A DNA stretch of 64,000 bases, from contig CM075760.1 in NCBI GenBank assembly GCA_037974335.1, positions 50,858,119 through 50,922,118 of the forward strand, in the 5' to 3' direction. Below the pieces are notes generated by a model, which did not search any database, was not told the DNA's origin, and saw nothing but the letters and a program-made list of their open reading frames with translations. The stretch comes from Prionace glauca (taxonomy: Eukaryota > Chordata > Chondrichthyes > Carcharhiniformes > Carcharhinidae). Within the stretch, counting starts at the first letter, position 1. Each line of letters opens with the position of its first letter. A program made the position numbers and the translations under genes. Positions 33,636 through 43,345 of the stretch are shown here, piece after piece.

Positions 33636-33674
33636 CACAGTGTCACATTCCGTAGGCTGTGTCATACAATAACC
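33636..33674 (-). other. JH recombination signal, 23-bp spacer
   Basis: Minus strand: nonamer GGTTATTGT (33674-33666), 23-bp spacer, consensus heptamer CACTGTG (33642-33636) touching JH. Pairs with the 12-spacer signal 3' of D2. Confidence 0.93.
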
Positions 33675-33999
33675 GTCCCTGCACAAAATATGCACAAAAC
33701 CACCATTATTTTAAATATCCACAAACCAGAGGAAAATCAATGTCAATTAATGTTCATTAAATTATAATTGTATTTCTGGACACCATTCGCCATTCATAAA
33801 TCACCCTAAAGTTTTATATTTCACACAGTTACGCATGAACATGTTATTGAAAACACCAACTGACAAATGAGTAATTATCAAGATTTTCCATGTTCATTCT
33901 TGTCCTGTGGTCAGTGCTGGACGTAAACAATATTGTACTCTGATTAAAGGTGGAATTTAAAAGTTGTATTGTTCAAGCCTCAATCAATTGGTGCTGAGG

Positions 34000-34027
34000 G
34001 GTTTTTGTCTTGACAGTAACTGCTGTG
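34000..34027 (-). other. D2 3' recombination signal, 12-bp spacer
   Basis: Heptamer CACAGCA (34027-34021), 12-bp spacer, consensus nonamer ACAAAAACC (34008-34000). The last heptamer bases differ from CACAGTG, but the essential CAC is kept. Confidence 0.9.
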
Positions 34028-34039
34028 CCACCCAGTGAT
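34028..34039 (-). other. D2 gene segment of the IgM cluster
   Basis: 12-nt core ATCACTGGGTGG on the minus strand, flanked by 12-spacer signals on both sides. Frames give ITG/SLG/HWV, usable in CDR3. It lies 393 bp upstream of JH and about 200 bp downstream of the 3' end of the LINE at 34237-37253. Confidence 0.9.
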
Positions 34040-34067
34040 CACAGTGAGACACAGCATGACAAATACT
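34040..34067 (-). other. D2 5' recombination signal, 12-bp spacer
   Basis: Nonamer AGTATTTGT (34067-34059), 12-bp spacer, consensus heptamer CACTGTG (34046-34040). Pairs with the 22-spacer signal 3' of D1. Confidence 0.88.
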
Positions 34068-34236
34068 GAGGCAGGCTGTTAACTGTAAAATACAAACAAT
34101 TAATTTCACTGCAATTTCAAAAGCCTGTGTCCATCTCGTTAAGAGTAGGTCAGTGAGATATTTCATTGTTTTACTTGTCATTGTATTGATAAAGGGGGTT
34201 AGAATCTTTTACACTCACTGTGCACATTCAGCATGT

Positions 34237-37200
34237 ACATAAGAACATAAGAACATAAGAAATAGGAGCAGGAGTAGGCCATCTGGCCCTTCGAGCCTGC
34301 CCCGCCATTCAATAAGATCATGGCTGATCTGTCGTGACTCAGCTCCACCTTCCCGCCCTCTCCCCATAACCCTTAATCCCTTCTCTTATCAAAAACCCAT
34401 CAACCCGTTTCTTAAAAATATTTAGCGAGGCAGCCTCCACCACTTCAACGGGCAGAGAATTCCAGAGATTCACCACCCTTTGAGTGAAGAAGTTCCTCCT
34501 CAACTCTGTTCTAAACCGCCCCCCCTTTATCTTGAGGCTGTGCCCCCTAGTCCTACTGTCTTTTTTGAGCGGGAAGAGTCTCTCCACCTCTATCCTATCC
34601 ATCCCATTCATCATCTTATACGTCTTAATGAGATCTCCCCTCATTCTTCTAAACTCTAACGAGTACAAGCCTAGTTTATTCAGCCTCTCCTCATAGCTCA
34701 ATCCCCTCAACTCCGGTATCAGCCGAGTAAACCTCCTCTGCACTCCCTCCAGGGCCAAAACATCCTTGCGCAGGTGCGGCGCCCAAAACTGCACACAGTA
34801 CTCCAGCTGCGGCCTCACCAATGCCCTATACAGCTGCAGCAAGACCTCCCTACTTTTATATTCAATCCCCTTCGCTATGAAGGCCAGCATCCCATTCGCC
34901 TTCCTGACCACCTGCTGCACCTGCAAGCTGGGTTTTTGCGACTCATGCACAAGGACCCCGAGGTCCCTCTGCACCGTCGCCTGCTGCAGTTTTTCGCCCC
35001 GTAAGTAATAGTCCTTCCTACCATTCCTCCTACCAAAGTGGACCACCTCACACTTGCCAACATTAAATTCCATTTGCCATTTCCTGGCCCATTCGCCCAG
35101 CCTATCTAGATCCTTCTGCAGACTCTCCACACCCTCCGCACAATTTGCCTTTCCCCCAATCTTGGTGTCATCAGCAAATTTCGACACCCTGCACTCGGTT
35201 CCCTCCTCCAGATCATCTATATAAATGGTAACTAGCTGAGGCCCCAGCACCGACCCCTGGGGCACCCCACTAGTCACCAACCGCCAATCCGAATAGCATC
35301 CATTGACCCCCACTCTCTGCCTCCTATTTGACAACCAATCCTCTATCCATGCTAACACCCTACCCCCAACTCCGTGTCCCCTGACCTTCTGCAATAACCT
35401 CTTGTGAGGTACCTTGTCAAACGCCTTCTGAAAATCCAGAAAGACCACATCCACCGGCTCTCCTCCATCCACTGCCCTCGACACATCCTCATAGAACTCC
35501 AGTAAATTTGTTAGACACGACTTCCCTTTAATGAAACCGTGTTGCGTCCGCCCTATCAAGCAATTCCCCTCAAGATGCCTCGCTATTTCCTCCTTAATGA
35601 CGGTTTCTAACATTTTACCTACCACAGACGTTAAACTAACCGGCCTATAATTCCCCGCCTTTTGCCTGCCACCCTTCTTAAACAACGGCGTAACATTAGC
35701 CGTTTTCCAATCTTCCGGCACTTCCCCGGAATCCAGCGACGTCTGGAAAATAACCACCAAGGCATCCACTATCACCTCCGCCATTTCTTTCAGAACCCTC
35801 GGATGCATTCCATCCGGTCCTGGGGACTTGTCCACAATCAGCCCCTCCAGTCTGTCGAGCACCACCTCTCTAGTAACAGTAATGTCGTTAAGACCCTCCA
35901 TTCCTACCACCTTTCCATCGCTAACACCCGGCAAATTATTCACGTCCTCCTCCGTGAAGACAGAAACAAAGAAGTTATTCAAGACCTTAGCCATATCCCC
36001 ATCCCCTACCACTAGCTCCCCTTTCTCATCCTCTAAAGGACCAACGTTTATCCTAGCCAGCCTCTTCCTTTTTATATATTTATAAAAACTCTTGCTATCC
36101 TTTTTTATATTAAGTGCTAGCCCAGCCTCATAGCTTCTCCTACCCTCCTTTATCAATTTCTTTGTCAATCTTTGTTGACATTTAAACCTTTCCCAATCCT
36201 CTTCTCGCCCACTGCTCTTAGCTACTCTAAACTCCTCCGCTTTTAATTTAACACTTTCCTTCACCTCCTTCGTTATCCACGGCTTATTACCTCTCCTCCT
36301 ACTGTCCTTTTTAACCATCGGAATAAATTTCTGCTGAGCACCAAGAAAGATCTCCTTAAAGATCCTCCACTGCTCCTCAGCAGACCTACCTTCCAACGCG
36401 TTCCCCCAGTCCACATTCGCCAATTCTTCTCTCATCCTACCATACTCCCCTCTATTCAAACAAAGGACGCGTGTCTGGGAACCCACTTTCTCCTCCTCCA
36501 TCTGCACCAGAAACTCCACCATACAATGATCACTCTCTCCAAGAGGATCCTTCACCGCAAGGTCCCTAATTCTACCCGCCTCATTACATAGCACCAGATC
36601 CAAGATAGCTCGCTCCCTCGTCGGCTCCAACACACACTGTTCAAGGAAATTATCCCGGCAGCATTCCAAGAACTCCTCCTCGAGCCCACCTCGTCCAACA
36701 TGGGTCGACCAATCAATATGCAGATTGAAATCTCCCATAACTACTGCCGTCCCATTCCTGCACGCTGCACTTATTTGCGCGTTAACAGCCCGCCCCACCT
36801 CCAGATCATTAATCGGGGGCCTATAGACGACACCCACTAGCGTCTTCCTCCCTTTTCTGTTCCTAATCTCCACCCACAACGATTCCACTTTCTGCTCCTT
36901 GGCTCCGATATCATCCCTTGCTACCACCTTGATACTATCCTTAATCAGCAGAGCTACTCCACCCCCTCTTTCCTCCTGCCTATCCTTCCTGAACACTTGA
37001 TAACCCTGTACATTCATCTCCCAGTCCCTGTCACCTTGCAGCCACGTCTCTGTAATGGCCACCAGATCGTATCCATTTGTGTCGATCTGCGCCATCAGCT
37101 CATCCACTTTATTCCGAATGCTTCGTGCATTCAGATAAAGCGCTTTCATCCCAGCCTTCACCTGGACCCTACTTGCCGTAACGCCACCAATTGGGACATC

Positions 37201-37253
37201 CTTTGCCTCTTCCCTTACCTGTACCCTATCCTTAACTTTAGACCTCATAGCGT
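34237..37253 (-). mobile_element. Young CR1-clade LINE inserted between D1 and D2 (copy 2)
   Basis: A 3.0-kb insertion on the same strand as IgM. The 3' end (34237-34261) is the short TTCTTATG-type repeat usual for CR1, with no poly(A). The 5' end is truncated at 37253, six bases before the ORF2 ATG, where similarity to copy A at 1-2445 stops. ORF2 is open throughout. No target duplication is evident, as is common in CR1. Removing it would bring D1 and D2 to about 370 bp apart, close to the V-D1 (about 410 bp) and D2-JH (about 390 bp) distances. Confidence 0.95.
34339..37248 (-). CDS. CR1 LINE ORF2, endonuclease-reverse transcriptase, open frame
   Basis: About 969 residues from the ATG at 37248 (an in-frame ATG at 37266 lies in flanking DNA). 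Numbering from 37266: endonuclease about 40-255 with N46 (YLNARS), E73 (ITETW), GDFN at 178-181 and SDH at 245-247. RT about 470-760 with KSPGPDG (480-486), motif [10 protein letters not shown] (D611), motif [12 protein letters not shown] (666-676) and motif C SKFADDTK (D699, D700). The C-terminal domain includes HLRKDVLALEGVQRRFTRL. All catalytic residues that I can check are present. It would nick DNA and prime cDNA synthesis from its own RNA. The promoter and ORF1 are missing, so this copy is unlikely to move on its own. Confidence 0.95.
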   Translation of the reverse strand: MRSKVKDRVQVREEAKDVPIGGVTASRVQVKAGMKALYLNARSIRNKVDELMAQIDTNGYDLVAITETWLQGDRDWEMNVQGYQVFRKDRQEERGGGVALLIKDSIKVVARDDIGAKEQKVESLWVEIRNRKGRKTLVGVVYRPPINDLEVGRAVNAQISAACRNGTAVVMGDFNLHIDWSTHVGRGGLEEEFLECCRDNFLEQCVLEPTRERAILDLVLCNEAGRIRDLAVKDPLGESDHCMVEFLVQMEEEKVGSQTRVLCLNRGEYGRMREELANVDWGNALEGRSAEEQWRIFKEIFLGAQQKFIPMVKKDSRRRGNKPWITKEVKESVKLKAEEFRVAKSSGREEDWERFKCQQRLTKKLIKEGRRSYEAGLALNIKKDSKSFYKYIKRKRLARINVGPLEDEKGELVVGDGDMAKVLNNFFVSVFTEEDVNNLPGVSDGKVVGMEGLNDITVTREVVLDRLEGLIVDKSPGPDGMHPRVLKEMAEVIVDALVVIFQTSLDSGEVPEDWKTANVTPLFKKGGRQKAGNYRPVSLTSVVGKMLETVIKEEIARHLEGNCLIGRTQHGFIKGKSCLTNLLEFYEDVSRAVDGGEPVDVVFLDFQKAFDKVPHKRLLQKVRGHGVGGRVLAWIEDWLSNRRQRVGVNGCYSDWRLVTSGVPQGSVLGPQLVTIYIDDLEEGTECRVSKFADDTKIGGKANCAEGVESLQKDLDRLGEWARKWQMEFNVGKCEVVHFGRRNGRKDYYLRGEKLQQATVQRDLGVLVHESQKPSLQVQQVVRKANGMLAFIAKGIEYKSREVLLQLYRALVRPQLEYCVQFWAPHLRKDVLALEGVQRRFTRLIPELRGLSYEERLNKLGLYSLEFRRMRGDLIKTYKMMNGMDRIEVERLFPLKKDSRTRGHSLKIKGGRFRTELRRNFFTQRVVNLWNSLPVEVVEAASLNIFKKRVDGFLIREGIKGYGERAGRWS

Positions 37254-37391
37254 AAATCAATAACAATAAAGTTGAAGTATTTTATATCTTTAAAAAAAAT
37301 GCTGCTTCTACCTATTATTTTGTTGAACCCTCATTTAGTCTGGCATTCGGCAGTGCCACTGATGACAAATTTATGCAAAGTCTTTCTCTGA
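37254..37391. other. D1-proximal spacer
   Basis: Original D1-D2 spacer DNA to the right of the LINE. No feature. Confidence 0.6.
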
Positions 37392-37429
37392 GGTTTTTGT
37401 ATGAGGATGTCGCTTTGTTAAGCCTTGTG
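37392..37429 (-). other. D1 3' recombination signal, 22-bp spacer
   Basis: Heptamer CACAAGG (37429-37423), 22-bp spacer, consensus nonamer ACAAAAACC (37400-37392). The heptamer is weak past CACA. A 22-bp spacer works as a 23-type signal. Confidence 0.8.
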
Positions 37430-37446
37430 ATCCTCCACTGTAGTAT
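37430..37446 (-). other. D1 gene segment of the IgM cluster
   Basis: 17-nt core ATACTACAGTGGAGGAT on the minus strand, between a 12-spacer signal (5') and a 22-spacer signal (3'). One frame reads YYSGG, a typical D-encoded CDR3 motif. The 12/22 pattern on D1 agrees with what I recall for horned-shark heavy-chain clusters. Confidence 0.9.
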
Positions 37447-37474
37447 CACAGTGACACACGCCCGCACAAAAACT
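37447..37474 (-). other. D1 5' recombination signal, 12-bp spacer
   Basis: Nonamer AGTTTTTGT (37474-37466), 12-bp spacer, consensus heptamer CACTGTG (37453-37447). Pairs with the 23-spacer signal of VH. Confidence 0.93.
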
Positions 37475-37821
37475 GTACTCACTCTGTTCAGTACTGCCTC
37501 TCAATATTCACTTCAAATGGACCATTACTTCTGTTCTAATTTAAAACGTAGACAACTATTTATAAAACAAAATCTATCAGAAATGTTAAAACGAGTAATA
37601 TATCCAGTGCTGCACTTGCCGAAACTACAACAAATAGAAAGTCAGTGAAAAGCTCACCCCATTAATATCGGTAAGTTTGTTAAATTGTACTGTTAAATGC
37701 TTTGTTGGTTACTTAAAAAAAAACGATTATGGTTTGGTTCTGAACACTGTCGTTAATATTACATTTAAAACAGGTATTAACCTTTAGGTTATGATGGAAC
37801 TTGCTGAATTCCCTCTCGGGC

Positions 37822-37860
37822 TGTTCTTGTTCGGGTGCAGCCTTGGTACCTGTCGCTGTG
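37822..37860 (-). other. VH recombination signal, 23-bp spacer
   Basis: Heptamer CACAGCG (37860-37854), 23-bp spacer, nonamer ACAAGAACA (37830-37822), directly after the FR3 end. Position 6 of the heptamer is C instead of T. Its presence shows that VH is not joined in the germline. Confidence 0.93.
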
Positions 37861-38165
37861 GTCTCTTGCACAGTAATAGATGGCGGTGTCTTCGGTCTTC
37901 AGCCTGGTCATCTCCAAAGCGAAGATGTTGTTTGAAGTGTCTCTGGACGCAGTAAATCGATTCTTAATTGCTGGGGCGTAGTGGTTGCTGGATGAACTTA
38001 GATAGTTAACCAGCCACTCTAGACCCTGCCCGGGAACTTGCCGGATCCAGTACATCCAAAAGCTGCCAAGGCTAAAGCCGCTGGTTTTACAGGTCAGTTT
38101 CAGGGAGCCTCCGGGACGCCCGGTCTCTGCCTTTGGCTGAATCAACACAATCTCCGACTGGACAC
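37861..38165 (-). CDS. VH segment of the IgM cluster
   Basis: Exon with acceptor TATATTTTTACAG. It encodes the last leader residues (GVQS) and then [22 protein letters not shown]1 Cys is in [17 protein letters not shown]2 Trp in [17 protein letters not shown]3 is [20 protein letters not shown] and [12 protein letters not shown] ends the segment. No stop or missing core residue is seen, so it looks functional. A reading frame continuing past 37861 runs into the RSS and is not coding in the germline. Phase 1 at the leader junction (G|GT). Confidence 0.95.
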
Positions 38166-38275
38166 CTGTAAAAATATATCAAAAACCCCGAGGATTAACC
38201 CCATGAAACATTTTAGCGATAGACAAACAGGGAGACAGTGACAGTGAGAGATTTGGACAATAAAGTACTACTCAC

Positions 38276-38321
38276 CAGATAAGAAAGTCAGCAACAAACT
38301 GAGAGAAATGGCCGACCTCAT
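38276..38321 (-). CDS. VH leader exon (signal peptide)
   Basis: 46 nt from the ATG at 38321: MRSAISLSLLLTFLS then G|GTGAGT. Hydrophobic signal peptide directing the heavy chain to the ER. The donor phase (1) matches the VH exon, 110 bp downstream. Confidence 0.93.
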
Positions 38322-38410
38322 CTTTCTGGTGATTTGGGGGAAATGGTTGTGTCAGGAACTCAGTGAACAAACCAGCTCCCGGACTGTTGGATTCCGGTCC
38401 CAGTGAGCGG

Positions 38411-38420
38411 TATTTAAATA
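38411..38420 (-). promoter_or_regulatory. TATA-like element of the VH promoter
   Basis: Palindromic TATTTAAATA, about 90 bp before the leader ATG, flanked upstream by GC-rich DNA (GGCGGCTTTCC, GGCGCCGCC). I found no ATGCAAAT or ATTTGCAT octamer in the 200 bp upstream, where bony vertebrate VH promoters have one. Confidence 0.55.
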
Positions 38421-38807
38421 CCCGGCAGAAGGGGGCGGCTTTCCAGGCGCCGCCTGTTGATTCCCTGCTGGAGGCGGCGCCTGGATCCACGTCCCACCTT
38501 CCACACCCCCAACAGAATGGACTCCCAGATTTACAATGGTTTAATATTGAAATTGCCAAGTTATATGTAACGAGATATTTATTTGACTGAATCGATTCAT
38601 TGCAATGTCTCCATTAATTCTCATACTGATATTTCAATTTGTCGTTTTTTATGTTTTTTTAAAACTAATTATAAATATGGTGCTTTTCTTACCACGCCCG
38701 TGACGAGCAGACAAATGTAAAAATGATGAAATTACACTTCCATAAAATAAAGGGACCATCAGTCTGTTTTGTAATAATTCTATCATGGTACAATAATGAA
38801 GCATAAT

Positions 38808-38995
38808 TTATCAGTCCAAAAATGTGTGGGGTAGTTGATTGGCCATGATAAATTGCCCCTTGATGTCAGGAGGCTTAGCAGAGTCAATATGTGGAGTTAC
38901 GGGGCTAGGACAGGACCTGCATGGGATTGTTGTCGCGCAGGGCCGATGGGCCAAATGGCCTCCTTCTGCACTGTCGGAATTCTGTGATAAGGGGA
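38808..38995 (+). mobile_element. V-SINE 3' part (5'-truncated)
   Basis: Starts in the end of the core (CAGTCCAAAAATGTGTGGG), then TGATTGGCCATGATAAATTG and GATGGGCCAAATGGCCTCCT with a short tail. The tRNA head is absent. Confidence 0.75.
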
Positions 38996-40435
38996 ATTGT
39001 TATCGATTTCTGTAATTAAATGCGGCGAATGAACAAAGCCATTCTACTTACAGTGTGGATGGCTATCACTGCACATTTTGGTTCTGAAGATAACATGAGT
39101 TTCCTCGCATTATACAGTGTTTGCTGACATTTCTCAAAATTCCTCTGCTCTATGTAAAATAGGGGTGAAACAAACCCGCCTGTTTGACATTTAAACAGTG
39201 AGCTGACAGAGAAACATAAAACTGACTTCGACATTGACAGAGAATTTAATGAGTCGGAAGGCACGCGGCGATCAGTAGTGTTCTCCTTCAGCATCCAAAC
39301 CTTTGTATTGGCCACCGGCTTCATAACACAGGATATCAGGATTTGATTTTTGTCACATTAACATTATTACACGAATATTTTTTTTAATCTTCATTTCAAT
39401 CAGGTTATGAACTGACCGATTATCCATTCATTGGCAACTATGAGAGGGTTTGTTAAAGAATCAAAATCAGGTTATATTGTAAGAGAATAGACTGCTAATC
39501 AGGTACAAGAGATACTGTTGTTTAAATGAGGTGCAGAATTTTCAGAGTATTCCAGCAATCTCTGGTTTCAAGGCAGTTTTATGATTTTCTTTTAATTATT
39601 TTCGCGATTACACTGACCTCATTAGACTGGGAGATGTGACCATCAACATCTCTCTCTTTCACACTTAGTGAAGCTGTTCAAAAAAACAGGTTTTAATTAT
39701 TGGAATGACATTTACTCGAAATGAAATAGCATCTGGTCAATTTATTGTTTTCCGATATACTTAATCACAGAATTAACAGGGCATTAAAAGAAAAGAATGA
39801 TTAGAATCATAACGATTTAAAATGCGTCTTTATTGTTCGAATGAAACCATTGTTGTTTAAATAGTTGAGTTCCATTTTGTCCATTCAGGTTCACGCTTAT
39901 CTGCCCCATACAATATTTGGCAGCAATCCAGGCTGCTGCCAAATGCTCAAAATTATTGACAGGAAACATCTGGCGTGTGTTATTCAGTAAATCAAAAGTC
40001 GATATCCTCAGCACTGATCGCTTGGCTCCAAGCCAACATCAAACTCTTCACATTGTCAATGAAGCCTATTTATAAATAAATCTACCCAGTAACGGTACTG
40101 GGGGCATGTTAATTCTTTAAATGTGTTGTTCAGTATGATAATTTCCCATCTCTCAGGAAAGAAACGTTAGGCCGCTTCTCTGGCGTGCTGTTAACAATAA
40201 TGATGATTTTCCCAACACGTCAGGATATTGCGGTGGATGGATCAAGATAATTACAGGCAGTCTGTGAGAGGTGGCTCAGAGGGACGATACATGTTGTAAA
40301 ACATGAATACGTATGCTTGTGTTTTCTTTTCCCTTTATCCTTCCGTGGGATGTTTGAATTTGGTGGAACGTTTTGCCTGTCCCAAATTCCCTTGAACTGA
40401 TTCGTTTTCTTGGCGACTTCTGAAGATGTCAGTCA
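38996..40435. other. No recognisable gene
   Basis: AT-rich flank upstream of the IgM cluster. Short frames show no family motif. Confidence 0.4.
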
Positions 40436-40437
40436 GT

Positions 40438-40645
40438 CATTTTGCTGTCCATCTGGAGTCACATTCTTGTGAGACCAGGTAGCAATGGCAGATTTCCTCC
40501 ATGGTAGAATCAGAGAGGTCCCTATGGTCGCCATTAGAATCTATTCCACATTTATTAATTGAATTCAAATTCCACCAGTTCCAATGGCCCGATTTAAATC
40601 CCTGTCCTCACTTCATTTCCCTGAGCCTCTGGATCGCTGGATCTA
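40438..40645 (-). mobile_element. tRNA-derived SINE (second family), copy 1
   Basis: Plus-strand view: GTAGCAATGGCAGATTTCCT, GAATTCAAATTCCACCAGTT and CCCGATTTAAATCCC, the degenerate B box. Same family as the copies at 50745-50905, 52783-53003 and 55640-55930; the tRNA head is at the higher coordinate. Confidence 0.6.
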
Positions 40646-40729
40646 ATAAATTAATATTACGTCACCATCTATGAAAAAAATAAATACACGATTTTTGATG
40701 CAGGAATGAATGACTGTTGAATGAATTAT

Positions 40730-41455
40730 AGTTGGATGAATCAGTCAATAGAAGCACGTTGCGGAGAGTTACAGGTCAAAGAGATCTCTAGGTACATGTT
40801 CATAGCGACTTCAAAGTAGAGTACAGGTAGATAGAGTGGTGAAGAAAGCATTCGGCATGCTTGGTTTCATTGATCAGAACATTGAATACAGGAGTTAGGA
40901 TGTCTTGTTGAAGTTGTCCAAGACATTGTTAAGGCCACACTTGGAATATTATGTGCAATTCTGGTCACACTATTATTAAACTAGAAAGAGTCCAGAAAAG
41001 ATTTACTAGGATGCTACTGGGACTTGATGGTTTGGATTATAATAATAGGCTAACTAGAATGGGACGTTTTTTCTCTGGAGTGTAGGAGGCTGAGGTCTAT
41101 AAAATAATGAGGGGCATAGACAAGATGGATAGTCAATATTATTTTCCCAAAATTAGGGGACTCTAAGCTTGAGGGCATAGACTTAAGATGAGAGGGGAGA
41201 AATGCAAAATTGTGTCACAGAGAGGGTGGTGAGTGTCTGGAAAAAGCTGCCAGAGGTAGTAGTAGAGGCAGGTACAATTGTACCTTTTTAGAAAACATTT
41301 AGTTTTTATATGTGTACGATGGGTATAGAGGGATATGGGCCAAATGCAGCCAATTGGGATTAGCTGGCAGGTTAAATAAAAGGGAGGCATGGACAAGTGG
41401 GACCGAAGGGCCTGTTTCCATGCTGTAAACCTCTATGACTCTATGACTCGATGAA
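40730..41455 (+). mobile_element. CR1-clade LINE fragment (RT C-terminus to 3' end)
   Basis: Plus strand shows the decayed counterpart of LVRPHLEYCVQFW (CCACACTTGGAATATTATGT at about 40936), QRRFTRML and the NLWNSLPVEVVEA block (GTGTCTGGAAAAAGCTGCCA, 41233-41252). It ends in GGGCCTGTTTCCATGCTGTA and CTCTATGACTCTATGACT repeats. Confidence 0.78.
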
Positions 41456-41766
41456 TGACAGCTGGATGTCTGAATATATTGAATGAGGAATCAGTGAATT
41501 GATTGATGAATGCATTGATAGATGGTACTGAAAGATATTGTTCTACATTCCCATATTTCTGCTTGACTACTTCATATATTGAATCAGCTCCTTTATTCCA
41601 CGTTGCAGTCAGCCTAACATATTCAATCCTTCCAGAGTTTCTGGGTGAAATCCATCCTGGGTTTATCGGGAGTTAGCAAACTGATCCTCACAAAGAGGAA
41701 GACAAGATTTTCCTGTTCATTTCTCTGCTGATGCTGAATTTTCCTTTCCAAGATAAAAAGAAGGAA

Positions 41767-41895
41767 GATGATTGGGCTCAGGAGGGAGAATTGTAATATT
41801 TGAAACATCTGGCTCTTTCATATGCAACAAATTACTCAATATGCCCTCACCCAAATTAGTGAAGCGATCAGGCTGCAAAGTAAATAATGTGGCAA
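41767..41895 (+). repeat. Inverted repeat, left arm
   Basis: About 129 bp (GATGATTGGGCTCAGGAGGG to AATAATGTGGCA). The reverse complement occurs at 42112-42240 with only a few mismatches and a loop of about 216 bp. Confidence 0.9.
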
Positions 41896-42111
41896 CAGAA
41901 AGGTTGTGAGACTCACTGGGCAACTACAAGTGTTACATTATTTCCCACAACTGTGTAATAATGAATAGGGATTTAAAGATTCAGTAACTTCACATGAGGT
42001 ATGAGTGGTCACATTTATATCATCATTTTGAAAATCATCACACACTCCAGCTATGTATCAGGATTTTCTGTGTAATAATGAGGTGATGACATGTCAATGA
42101 AGCGCAGAGGC

Positions 42112-42240
42112 TGCCACATTATTCACTTTGCATCCTGATCGCTTCACTAATTTGGGTGAGGGCATGTTGAGTAATTTGTTGCATATGAAAGAGCCAGATG
42201 TTTCAAATATTACAATTCTCCCTCCTGAGCCCAATCATTT
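42112..42240 (-). repeat. Inverted repeat, right arm
   Basis: Partner of 41767-41895. It is flanked by two direct copies of a 35-bp block, AGGTGATGACATGTCAATGA onward at 42081 and its near copy at about 42256. Confidence 0.9.
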
Positions 42241-42439
42241 TATGAGGTGTCAATGAGGTGATGACATGTGAATAAAGCGCAGAGGCTGCTGTTCATTATC
42301 CTCGGTCCAAATTAATTCAATTTCCCGCTGAATTCTGGGACAAGTTTTATTCCTTGCTGACAAAACAGCCAATAAAACGTCATTAAATGTTAATATCAGT
42401 AAATTATACGAAGCAAAGTTCAGTTACCTATTGTATAGA

Positions 42440-43060
42440 ATTAAACATTTAAAACAAACAGAAAATCTCAGCAGGTCCGACAGCATCTGTGGAGACAGAT
42501 TAGAGACAACATTTCGAATCTGGAGAATGCTTCGGAAGAGCATTTCAGATTGGAGAGATCATCATTGTTTCTAACAAGGTGTCAGAGAAGCTGAATAACT
42601 TTCCTGTGAGAAAGGAATCGTTAAAATAGCTACTGTTTAATTCTATACACTATTTTCAGACACACACAAATTGTGTCAATTCATATACGATCCCAAATAT
42701 CATAATCAACTTCTACATCCTAACTAATCTAATCAAAGCCTCAATCACTAACAGTATCGGAAAACAAAATCTTCCTAATCCCTTTCCAGTCTCATCATTT
42801 CTCAATTTCATCACCCTCTTAAATTCCCTCTAAATGATAATGGGCCATCCTGACTCGAACCGTTGGCTCTATTCTCTCTCATGATGTGGAGATGCTATTA
42901 AATAAAATTTACGATCAAATCAATTGGTTGGATTCAAATCTGGCGTTGTCAGACTTCTTACTCAATTCTCTCTCCACAGATGCTCTCAGACCTGTTGAGA
43001 TTGTACAGCATTTACAGTTTTTTTTTTCAGTTTCCAGAATCCGCAGTATTTCCTTTAGCA
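42440..43060. repeat. Pair of inverted interspersed-repeat pieces
   Basis: AAATCTCAGCAGGTCCGACA (42464-42483) is mirrored by a TCTCTCCACAGATGCTCTCA-containing block at 42970-42990 followed by TGTTGAGATTGTACAGCATT. This is a common repeat pair in opposite orientations. Class unknown to me. Confidence 0.5.
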
Positions 43061-43124
43061 AAGTGCTGAATATAATTGATGAAATCATTCTTTATCTTTA
43101 TGGATTGATGACAATTGGTGAATT

Positions 43125-43345
43125 GGAACAGTCTCGCCTGGAAATTCCACTCCAAAACACTAATAAACCTCTTTTGGACATACATTGGACGTACATTGCT
43201 GTATTTTTATGTCGCTGGGTCGGAATGTAGAAGCACCCTCCCTAACAGCACTGTGGATATAACTACACAGCAGGTTTTGCAGCAGTTCATGAAGGGCGCT
43301 CACCCCCAGCTTACCGAATGCAATTAGCAATAGGGAATAAATGGT
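43125..43345 (+). repeat. Old interspersed repeat (3' part of the 29060 family)
   Basis: GTCGCTGGGTCGGAATGTAG and CCCTCCCTAACAGCACTGTG, then GGGAATAAATGGTG. Matches by order and spacing the later part of the repeat also seen at 44010-44440. Confidence 0.55.

Noticed and set aside
35662-37263. Plus-strand open frames across the LINE (and 568-2193 in copy A)
   Set aside because: Antisense shadows of the CR1 ORF2 on the minus strand.
37789-38148. VH reading frame continuing past the RSS as a germline-joined V
   Set aside because: The frame runs through a proper heptamer, 23-bp spacer and nonamer, and D1, D2 and JH are separate downstream, so the cluster is unjoined.
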